A stretch of DNA of 64,000 nt from CAIXSC01 sp046349935. Lineage in GTDB: Bacteria > Planctomycetota > Planctomycetia > Pirellulales > Pirellulaceae. Every line of letters begins with the position of its first letter. Positions within the stretch are counted from its first letter, which is position 1. The stretch lies in NCBI GenBank assembly GCA_046349935.1, contig JAXMBK010000005.1, forward strand, positions 248,001 to 312,000, in the 5' to 3' direction. The notes under the pieces were generated by a model. It had not been told where the DNA came from. It ran no database searches and saw only the letters and a program-made list of their open reading frames with translations. The translations under genes and the position numbers were made by a program. Positions 42,474-49,042 of the stretch are shown one piece after another.

Positions 42474-43055
42474 ATGGATTTTCCGCCAGCCGCTTTGCGC
42501 TGGCGTTGGGCGACGTTTTTCGCCATCGGTGCGTGCGGCTGCGCCGCCGACTTACTCACCAAGTCCTGGGTTTTCGCCTGGTCGCGCGGGCCGGGGAAGC
42601 AGGGCGAGTGGTGGATTGTGGAGCCGTACTTCGGCATTCAGCATGCTCTCAATCAGGGCGCGCTCTGGGGCATGGGGCAAGGGAAGGTGACGTTGTTCGC
42701 GTCGCTGTCCGTGCTCGCCGTCGGCGGCATTTTGTTCTGGGTCATCTATGGCGGCGCCGCACGCGATCGGTGGCTCAATGCCACTCTGGGACTCATCGTC
42801 GGCGGCATTCTCGGCAACCTCTACGATCGACTCGGATTGTGGGGGGGGGTGAATGCCGACGGTTCCCCCATCTATGCCGTCCGTGACTGGATCTTGTTTC
42901 GTTACGGCGAGTGGGTCTGGCCGAATTTCAATTTGGCCGACTGCTGGCTCGTCGTCGGCGCCCTCTTGTTAGCCTGGCACTCGCTGCGCACGCCTGTCGC
43001 GAAGGCGGAGCACGGCGACGCTGGCAGCGATGCGCTCGATCGCGCCAAGTCGTAA
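42474..43055 (+). CDS. lspA: signal peptidase II (prolipoprotein signal peptidase)
   Basis: 193 residues from the ATG at 42474. LspA cleaves signal peptides of lipid-modified prolipoproteins in the inner membrane; several lipoproteins are encoded in this window. Four hydrophobic segments are visible, with the catalytic aspartates in GNLYDR (Asp118) and FNLAD (Asp156) and the conserved DLLTKSWVF near the N-terminus. The frame is open upstream through the 15-bp repeat into dksA, so a longer version from a GTG is possible. The ATG was chosen because it gives normal length and begins just before the first helix. A run of nine G near 42841 lies inside the coding sequence between GLW and NADG and is prone to slippage. 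Confidence 0.93.
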   Translation: MDFPPAALRWRWATFFAIGACGCAADLLTKSWVFAWSRGPGKQGEWWIVEPYFGIQHALNQGALWGMGQGKVTLFASLSVLAVGGILFWVIYGGAARDRWLNATLGLIVGGILGNLYDRLGLWGGVNADGSPIYAVRDWILFRYGEWVWPNFNLADCWLVVGALLLAWHSLRTPVAKAEHGDAGSDALDRAKS

Positions 43056-43118
43056 CGCGACATCCTGAAATCGCTGGTCTCTCAGGTTTTCTCAAAGTGG
43101 GGGGGACCGTGTGATTTG

Positions 43119-43138
43119 GGTGTGCAGTGATGCACACC
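43119..43138. promoter_or_regulatory. perfect 8-bp hairpin of unknown role
   Basis: GGTGTGCA (43119-43126), loop GTGA, then TGCACACC (43131-43138). It lies 64 bases after lspA. No T-run follows, so it is either a weak or Rho-assisted transcript end for lspA, or a protein-binding palindrome. Confidence 0.5.
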
Positions 43139-43199
43139 TCAGCTGACCCTCACGGGCGCGGACATCGTACAGCGTCCGGAATCATTGGACTTACGAAAA

Positions 43200-43295
43200 A
43201 TGCCACTGTGCAAGTGTGGATTTTGTGGGGCAGATGATTGTCCTTGGTCGAGGGGGTTGCGTCGTCGGAAACGCTTGAAGGCATTTGACATATAA
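43200..43295 (+). CDS. possible 31-aa Cys-rich small protein
   Basis: ATG at 43200, stop TAA at 43293-43295. The peptide begins MPLCKCGFCGADDCPW and ends with a basic tail RGLRRRKRLKAFDI. The CxC-x2-C-x4-C spacing could bind a metal, and the basic tail could bind nucleic acid. The stop overlaps the Rrf2 promoter. There is no good ribosome binding site at normal spacing, so it may be chance. It is recorded because cysteine-rich peptides next to Rrf2-type regulators are plausible redox sensors. Confidence 0.25.
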   Translation: MPLCKCGFCGADDCPWSRGLRRRKRLKAFDI

Positions 43296-43312
43296 CTCAT
43301 TTCTTATATATG
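43285..43312 (+). promoter_or_regulatory. Rrf2-gene promoter with overlapping operator-like palindrome
   Basis: TTGACA at 43285-43290, 16 bases, then TATATG at 43307-43312. Within it, ATATAA (43290-43295) and TTATAT (43304-43309) form a perfect inverted repeat with an 8-base spacer, covering the spacer and the edge of the -10. That placement is typical of an autorepressor site; binding by the Rrf2 protein is inference. The start codon lies about 85 bases downstream. Confidence 0.7.
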
Positions 43313-43398
43313 GTTGGTGTCGCTAACGGGACAGGCTGTCAGCCAAGAGTGAGGGCTGATAAGGACTTGCTTTCCGAGCGTTCAGCGAGGGCGGTGTC

Positions 43399-43821
43399 AT
43401 GAAGTTTTCCAGGACCGTGACCTATGCAGTGCGAGCGACATTAGAGCTAGCGAAATGCGGTTCCAATTCGCCCGTCCCATGTAGTCGGTTGGTCGCATCG
43501 GGGAATATGCCCGAACGGTTTCTTCTGCAGATCTTGCGCGATCTCGTGAATCATGGGATTCTCAAGTCGACGCGCGGCATTGACGGCGGCTACGCGCTCA
43601 ACCGTCGGCCCGAAGAAGTCTCATTGCTGGATGTCATCGAAGCCATCGATGGTCCGTTGGACTTTGCTGGCGACGGCGGCGGCAATGCGGAAGACAGTAC
43701 GCATTCTCGCTTCCAAGCGGCGCTCCGGTCCGTAACCTACTCGGCCCGTCAGCAGCTTGAATCGATCAAGTTGTCGCAGTTGCTGCCCGCGCCGCGACCC
43801 CGTCCGACGGTCGTCAGCTAA
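43399..43821 (+). CDS. Rrf2 family transcriptional regulator without cluster cysteines
   Basis: 140 residues. Rrf2 proteins are winged-helix DNA-binding dimers; many, such as IscR and NsrR, hold an iron-sulfur cluster. The HTH and wing are clear: KFSRTVTYAVRATLELAKCG, ASGNMPERFLLQILRDLVNH, GILKSTRGIDGGYALNRRPE and EVSLLDVIEAIDGPLDF. The three clustered cysteines expected after that segment are absent, and a Gly-rich GDGGGNAED stretch stands there instead, so it probably senses something other than a cluster or responds to a ligand. The region upstream holds a promoter with a palindrome. A PQQ-type propeller gene follows after 111 bp. Confidence 0.9.
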   Translation: MKFSRTVTYAVRATLELAKCGSNSPVPCSRLVASGNMPERFLLQILRDLVNHGILKSTRGIDGGYALNRRPEEVSLLDVIEAIDGPLDFAGDGGGNAEDSTHSRFQAALRSVTYSARQQLESIKLSQLLPAPRPRPTVVS

Positions 43822-43932
43822 GCGGACTAACGGCGCGCGGACGGACTACACGCGGGGTTCGCACCACCTTCACATTTCCCTCGAAACTCGTCTCGTTGCG
43901 CGATCACGAATCGCGATCGAGGGGAGTGACCA

Positions 43933-45324
43933 GTGGTGGTGCGCCGCGCCGAAAGCCGGTTGATTCGCGTCAAACGATCGACATGGGGACTCGTCGTCCT
44001 GCTAGTCGCCGTATTGTCTACGTTTGCTGCGCTGGCTCTTGACTCGCAGCGCACGCGCACCGACCGCACGTCGACGAGCCTCAAGACGGTTCGCCAGGAG
44101 CGGGAATGGGGCGTCGCTGGCGCAGCGACTTCATTGGGCCGCGATTGGCCGACGCTCTTTGGCCCCCACGCGAATGGCAACTCGCTCGAATGCGGCCTGT
44201 CGCTTCCCGATGCCGATGACTGGTCATCGCGGCGTTGCTGGGAGCGTCCGATCGGTTCCGGTTATTCGTCGCCGATCGCCGTTGATGGGACGGTGTACGT
44301 TTGGGGGCGCGAAGGAGATGAAGAAGTCCTTGAAGCCCTGAAACTAGAGGGCGGCCGCACCCTGTGGCGTACACATTGGCCTACCGGCTACCGAGGTCGT
44401 TATCAGTACAGCGACGGACCGTATTCGACGCCGGTTGCCACGGGCGATTGGATCGTGGCGGTGGGCGCCGAAGGGCGTCTCGTGTGCGTGCAGCGACACG
44501 ACGGTCGAGTCGTCTGGGAGCGCGAACTGAGGATCGAGTTCGGCTTAAAGCCAGGCGAGTATCCCTTCGGTGCGGGGATGTTGATCGACGACGATCGCAT
44601 TTTCCTCAATGTGGGCGTCGTCGATAGGCAAGCGGGCGTCGTCGCCTTGGAACGGACGACGGGCAAGACGCTGTGGACGGCGACCGACCACCGCGCAGCA
44701 TTCACCACGCCTCGTCTGTGGCGCGGCAAGGATGCGACTCGCTTACTGGTGCTTACCGACGCGGGACTCGCGGCGCTCGATCCCGTCTCCGGCGCGGAGT
44801 GCTGGACGTATCCGTTTCGGTCGCGAGTAGCGGATACGGTGACGGCGGTGTCCCCCTTGTTGATCGGCGACCACGTGCTCCTCGTCGCCGGGCAAGGCGC
44901 GGGGGCGGCTTGTTTGCATCTCCAGTCCGACGGCCGATACGAGGTCGTGTGGAAAGACCGACGCGTGCTCGACAGCGTCTTCAATACGTTGGTGCTCGAC
45001 GGCGATCGCGTCTTGGGGTTTGGTGCGATGCGACAAGGCGGCGCCCCATTACGCGCGATCCAGTGGCGTACGGGGCGGTTGCTGTGGGAGGCCGCCTCGG
45101 AGCTTGATCGTGGACAGGCGCTCGCCGCAGACGGCTGGCTGTTGGCGATCGGCGAGCGCGGTCATCTCGGGTCCATGCGCTTGGAGGGCCAGGACTCATT
45201 GTCGCTGCAGGTCTCTCCCGTTCCGCTGCTGGCGGCGCCGTGCTACAGCGCGCCGTGCCTGCATCGCGGGCGGCTGGTGGTGCGCAGCGAGCGGCAAGTG
45301 GTTTGTTTTGATCTGCGGCCGTAA
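43933..45324 (+). CDS. PQQ-like beta-propeller repeat protein (BamB-like), membrane-anchored
   Basis: 463 residues. A hydrophobic segment near the N-terminus (TWGLVVLLVAVLSTFAALAL) acts as signal anchor. The rest contains repeated strands with the PQQ-propeller pattern: GSGYSSPIAVDGTVYVWGRE, LEALKLEGGRTLWRTHW, YSTPVATGDWIVAVGAEGRL, GVVALERTTGKTLWTATDHR and AALDPVSGAECWTYPF. No catalytic residues of quinoprotein dehydrogenases are evident, so a scaffold or binding role like BamB is more likely. The start is the first of three consecutive GTG codons, with GGGGAG 8 bases upstream. It could be controlled by the adjacent Rrf2 regulator. Confidence 0.88.
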   Translation: MVVRRAESRLIRVKRSTWGLVVLLVAVLSTFAALALDSQRTRTDRTSTSLKTVRQEREWGVAGAATSLGRDWPTLFGPHANGNSLECGLSLPDADDWSSRRCWERPIGSGYSSPIAVDGTVYVWGREGDEEVLEALKLEGGRTLWRTHWPTGYRGRYQYSDGPYSTPVATGDWIVAVGAEGRLVCVQRHDGRVVWERELRIEFGLKPGEYPFGAGMLIDDDRIFLNVGVVDRQAGVVALERTTGKTLWTATDHRAAFTTPRLWRGKDATRLLVLTDAGLAALDPVSGAECWTYPFRSRVADTVTAVSPLLIGDHVLLVAGQGAGAACLHLQSDGRYEVVWKDRRVLDSVFNTLVLDGDRVLGFGAMRQGGAPLRAIQWRTGRLLWEAASELDRGQALAADGWLLAIGERGHLGSMRLEGQDSLSLQVSPVPLLAAPCYSAPCLHRGRLVVRSERQVVCFDLRP

Positions 45325-45650
45325 CGCGCGTCCGCTTAGGCGGCTTGCGGGGAGTAACAGGCTGGAAGCTTGTTCTACGGCGGGAGGCAGGGGAGATCGT
45401 AACAGGCTGGAAGCCTGTTCTACGGCGCGAAATCTTCATCTGGAGGATGTATTGGTTTTCGCGAGATGCTTCTGAGTCCTTCACAAATCGCACACGCAGC
45501 GTTTATCGGGTGCGGGCCTAATGACCGCATCACTCAACGGTCTGAGTCCCCAACGAAAGGAGGACGGTACGGGCTGCGGCGAAAGTTGGCAGGCGAAGGT
45601 GAATACGAGGCGAGTGGGTTTTTGGTTCGGTTCAAACAGGAACATGCAAA
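45325..45650. other. 326-bp intergenic region with two interspersed repeats
   Basis: No gene seen. It begins with two direct copies of the AACAGGCTGGAAGC-type repeat (45356-45382, 45401-45427). Further right, AAAGGAGG near 45558 looks like a strong ribosome binding site but has no start codon at suitable distance. The prepilin-like gene's own site, AGGAA, lies about 9 bases before 45651. I cannot place a promoter with confidence. Confidence 0.55.
45356..45427 (+). repeat. two direct copies of the AACAGGCTGGAAGCCTGTTCTACGGCG element
   Basis: The 27-base copies start at 45356 and 45401 and differ at one base (AAGCTTG versus AAGCCTG). The core ACAGGCTGGAAGCCTGT is an imperfect palindrome and also occurs twice at 16093-16226. 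They are spaced 45 bases apart, right after the PQQ gene. Confidence 0.9.
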
Positions 45651-46835
45651 ATGCGTAAACGTGGTTTTACTTTGGTAGAAATGCTGGTGGTGATCGCGAT
45701 CATCGCCATCTTGGCGGCGATCATCCTCCCGGCGCTCGCGGGCGCTCGCGAGTCGGCTCGGTCGAATACGTGCCGTAACAATCTGCGTCAGTTCTTCATC
45801 AGCTTGACGACGCACGCGGACAACGATCCGCGAGAACGCTACACGTCGGGCGCCTTTGACGGCGGCCGCGACGGCTGCATCGACACGGTCGGCTGGGTGG
45901 CCGACATGGTCAACGGCGGCCTGGGCCAGCCCGGCAAGATGCTCTGCCCGTCGAATCCGGGCAAGTTGTCCGAGAAGATCAACGACTATCTCGGCACGAT
46001 CACGATCAACGCGAACGAAGCGACCTCGGATACGTCGCGCGTCTACGCTGGTGCGTACAACGTGGTGATGGCAACGGCCGTCGGTCCCGCGCGTGAAACG
46101 GCGGTGGTCGAGCACTTCCTGAAGAAGGGCTACAACACGAACTACGCCACCAGTTGGTTCCTGGTTCGCGGGGGGGCGTCGCTGACCGCCGTCGACAACG
46201 GAAACAACGTTTTGATCACCTACGGTCCGAACATGTTCGTCAAGGGCTTGCGTGACACCCAAGGACCGTTGTCTCGCCGAACGGTGGATGGCTCGTACCA
46301 CAACTCGTCGGTCATTCCCTTGATGAGCGACGCGAATGTGGGCGATCAGAAGGAAGCGTTCCTGGTCGGCAACATGGGCGAATTCGGCAAGCCGGGCGAT
46401 CGAATGGTGGAGTCGTTCACCGACGGTCCGGCGACCTTGACGGGCGGCGGCACGACCTGGCAATCGTGGGGTAAGGGTGCTCACGTGGCGACGGTGCACG
46501 ACAGCACGGCGCCCCTGACGAGCATCTTTACGCTGGAGCAGCCGGACGTGGCGAACTTCTCGGCGTATCCCTGGGCCAACCTCCAGGACACCCGCGACAT
46601 GGGCCCGGTGCACGCTGGCAATTGCAACACCTTGTTCGCCGACGGCAGCATCCGCGCCTTCAAGGACCTGAACAAGGATGGATACCTCAACCCGGGGTTC
46701 CAGGTCTCGCCGACCGCCACGCAGGCTCAGCTTGACCTGATCGGTTATCGCGATGGCATCGTGGAGCTTGATCCGCAGTTGATCTTCAGCGGTGTTCTGC
46801 TCCAGCGGTTCCAGAACAAGAAGAATCTCGACTAG
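45651..46835 (+). CDS. prepilin-type N-terminal / DUF1559-like secreted protein
   Basis: 394 residues. The N-terminus RKRGFTLVEMLVVIAIIAIL is a classic type IV prepilin/pseudopilin leader, cleaved after Gly5 and methylated on Phe, followed by a hydrophobic helix. The remainder resembles the planctomycete DUF1559 family, with SARSNTCRNNLRQFFISL after the helix and a C-terminal GNCNTLFADGSIRAFKD motif related to the H-x9-DG signature. These proteins are exported by type II secretion/type IV pilus-like machinery and are numerous in planctomycetes; function is unknown. A strong hairpin follows the stop, then a lipoprotein gene on the same strand. Confidence 0.92.
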   Translation: MRKRGFTLVEMLVVIAIIAILAAIILPALAGARESARSNTCRNNLRQFFISLTTHADNDPRERYTSGAFDGGRDGCIDTVGWVADMVNGGLGQPGKMLCPSNPGKLSEKINDYLGTITINANEATSDTSRVYAGAYNVVMATAVGPARETAVVEHFLKKGYNTNYATSWFLVRGGASLTAVDNGNNVLITYGPNMFVKGLRDTQGPLSRRTVDGSYHNSSVIPLMSDANVGDQKEAFLVGNMGEFGKPGDRMVESFTDGPATLTGGGTTWQSWGKGAHVATVHDSTAPLTSIFTLEQPDVANFSAYPWANLQDTRDMGPVHAGNCNTLFADGSIRAFKDLNKDGYLNPGFQVSPTATQAQLDLIGYRDGIVELDPQLIFSGVLLQRFQNKKNLD

Positions 46836-46877
46836 GCGCCATGCACTGGCAAGTCGAGTGAATGTCGAAAGACGCCT

Positions 46878-46917
46878 GACTTCCGCGCGCCCCGCGCGCG
46901 GAAGTCTTGTCTGTTTA
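46878..46917 (+). terminator. strong hairpin terminator or attenuator after the prepilin-like gene
   Basis: Perfect 12-bp stem GACTTCCGCGCG (46878-46889) with CGCGCGGAAGTC (46895-46906), loop CCCCG, then TTGTCTGTTT. It separates the prepilin-like gene from the lipoprotein gene starting at 46946. Because the T-run is imperfect, partial read-through that sets different expression levels is possible. Confidence 0.85.
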
Positions 46918-46945
46918 GCCGCCCCTAAAGAGAAGAGGATCTATC

Positions 46946-49042
46946 GTGTCGCGATCGCGCTGGGCTGTGCTGATATTGGCCGTATCTTTCGCCTCCGGCT
47001 GCGGCGATAACTCCAAATATCTTCCCAAGCCGCGTCCCGTCGTGGATGACGAAGCCGACGCACCGGCCGTGGCGCAGGCAGCGCCCGCAGCGACTCCCTC
47101 GCCCGCGGCGACGCCGGCCGCGCCGCCCCCCTCGAGCGCTGCTTCTCAGACTCCTCCGGCCGCGCCCACGGCGACGCCGACTCCGCCTGCACCGTCGCCC
47201 ACCGGTGCGCCGCCTGTGCCGGTGATCGTCGAACAGACCACTTCCGAGAAGGAGCGGCGCGAGAAGGTCATCGTGAATATGCGCAAGATCAGCGCGGCGC
47301 TCGAATCGATTGCGGCTCGCGATCGGACCTATCCCCCGGCGAAGTGTTTCAGCGGGCGGATGAGTTGGCGCGTGATGTTGCTGCCGGCCTTGGGCCGAGC
47401 CGACTTGTTTGGGCGGTTCGACTTCAGTCAACCCTGGGACAGTCCCCACAACAAAGAGCTCATCAAGGAGATCCCGATCGAATACATTTCGCCCGAGCGG
47501 GCGGACGGCTACACCTGCATCCAGATGCTCGTCGGACCCGGCACCGCTTGTGCCGAAGTCGATCCCTTGGACGTTCGCGACTTCTCAGATGGCGTCGATA
47601 ATACGGCCCTGGTGGTCGAGGTGCACAAGGATCTTGCTCGACCCTGGACCGCACCGGACGACTATGCCCTGAATCCCGACACGATCCAACGCGACTTGTT
47701 CGGTATGCGGCAGGATGCCTGCTTTGCAATCTTCGGCGGCAAAATGGGGGTGCGGCTGATCGCGGCCGACATTTCCGACCCGCAGTTGTTGGCCCTGTTT
47801 TCGCCCAGCGGCGGCGAACCGTTCCGAGCGGCCGATACGACCGCCTATGCGCATTCCAATATCGACGCGGCGTTGCGCGAGAGATTGGCGAACAACCCTT
47901 TGCCTCCGCGCTTTCGCAAAGCGGGACCGATGGGAACGCCGGTAATGGACTCTCCAGTGGCTGCGAAGGGCGGCAGTCCCGCGGCGCCCGGGAGCGGGAA
48001 TGATGCCGGCGTGGGAGGAGGCGGTTCCGAGGCCTCGACGCCGAGGGCCTCGAATGGCAACCGACCGATTGGCTCGGGAGTCGCGGATGTTGGGGCAGCC
48101 GCGGATCGTCGACTGGAGCCGCCGTCCGACGAGCAACTGGAAGCGGCCGCGACGATTGTGCGGGACCTATACGGCAATGAATTCAAGAACGCCAAGAAGC
48201 TCAAGGACAAACGAGATTTCGCGAAGAAGATGCTTGGCGAGGTCGAGAAGGTTCAGTCCGATTCGGCCGGCAAGTTCGTTCTTCTCCGGGCGGCTCGCGA
48301 TATCGCTTCCAAGGCGGGAGACATCACCACGACGATCGCCGCTTGCGATCAGTTGGCTCGCGACTTTCGAGTCGATGCTCTTTCGATGAAGCTCAAGGCG
48401 CTTGAACAAGCGGCGACGAACCTGGAAGGGGACGGCGAATTGGAACCGCTGTACGAGCATGGTCTCAAGTTGGGCGACGAAGCGTTGGCCCTTGACGACT
48501 TCAACAACGCCAGGATCGGTTACCGGCTGGCCATGAACTCGGCCCGGCGCAGCAAAAAACCGGAACGCGAGTATCGCATCAATCTCCGCGAAGACTTCCT
48601 CCGCGAATCGAAGCTGGCGTACACACGATTGGCCGACCAACTTCACACGCTCGTTCGCTCGCCGGCCGACCCTGCAGCCAACGCCGCGGTAGGTCGGTAC
48701 TTTGCACTCGTCAAGCAGGATTGGACGCGCGGCTTGCCTATGCTCGCGCGCGGCGATGACGAGCGGCTGCGCGAACTGGCCAATTTGGACCTTGACTCTC
48801 CTTTGCAAGGCGAACAGCAGGTGGCCGTCGCCGATCAGTGGTGGGATCTGGCCGATAAGTTGACCACGACGATCGAGAAGGCCAGCGCCACTGCGCGTGC
48901 TCGCTATTGGTACGAGAAAGCTCAACCATCGCTTGGCGCCAGTCTCCACAAGCTGCGCGTCGAGAAACGAATTGCGGACGCCAAAAAGCGGACTAGTCCG
49001 ACTCAAGGAGACGATCGTCCAACGCGGACCTTGGACGAGTGA
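46946..49042 (+). CDS. lipoprotein with Pro/Ala-rich linker, DUF1559-like region and helical C-terminus
   Basis: 698 residues; GTG start with AGGA 6 bases upstream. The signal ends FASGC (Cys19), a lipobox. Residues about 35-95 are a Pro/Ala/Thr linker. About 100-325 resembles the DUF1559 globular domain without its prepilin helix (NMRKISAALESIAARDRTYP, FSGRMSWRVMLLPALGRADL, FDFSQPWDSPHNKELI, CFAIFGGKMGVRLIAADISD). After a second disordered Gly/Ala/Ser linker, about 395-690 is helical, with TPR-like pieces (LGDEALALDDFNNARIGYRL, ARYWYEKAQPSLGASLHKLR). It overlaps the O-antigen-ligase gene by 4 bases (GTGA), so the two are translationally coupled. Likely a cell-surface or periplasmic protein; role unknown. 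Confidence 0.85.
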   Translation: MSRSRWAVLILAVSFASGCGDNSKYLPKPRPVVDDEADAPAVAQAAPAATPSPAATPAAPPPSSAASQTPPAAPTATPTPPAPSPTGAPPVPVIVEQTTSEKERREKVIVNMRKISAALESIAARDRTYPPAKCFSGRMSWRVMLLPALGRADLFGRFDFSQPWDSPHNKELIKEIPIEYISPERADGYTCIQMLVGPGTACAEVDPLDVRDFSDGVDNTALVVEVHKDLARPWTAPDDYALNPDTIQRDLFGMRQDACFAIFGGKMGVRLIAADISDPQLLALFSPSGGEPFRAADTTAYAHSNIDAALRERLANNPLPPRFRKAGPMGTPVMDSPVAAKGGSPAAPGSGNDAGVGGGGSEASTPRASNGNRPIGSGVADVGAAADRRLEPPSDEQLEAAATIVRDLYGNEFKNAKKLKDKRDFAKKMLGEVEKVQSDSAGKFVLLRAARDIASKAGDITTTIAACDQLARDFRVDALSMKLKALEQAATNLEGDGELEPLYEHGLKLGDEALALDDFNNARIGYRLAMNSARRSKKPEREYRINLREDFLRESKLAYTRLADQLHTLVRSPADPAANAAVGRYFALVKQDWTRGLPMLARGDDERLRELANLDLDSPLQGEQQVAVADQWWDLADKLTTTIEKASATARARYWYEKAQPSLGASLHKLRVEKRIADAKKRTSPTQGDDRPTRTLDE

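Larger units (their letters stand above)
43056..43398. other. 343-bp intergenic region with hairpin, tiny Cys-rich ORF and Rrf2 promoter
   Basis: Three items stand out. A perfect 8-bp stem GGTGTGCA/TGCACACC with a GTGA loop lies at 43119-43138. A 31-codon ORF with four cysteines lies at 43200-43295. A strong promoter with an internal palindrome lies at 43285-43312. The rest shows nothing I can name. Confidence 0.6.

Noticed and set aside
45555..45570. AAAGGAGG near 45558 as the start of a small leader gene
   Set aside because: No ATG, GTG or TTG occurs at a usable distance after it, so no leader ORF is supported.
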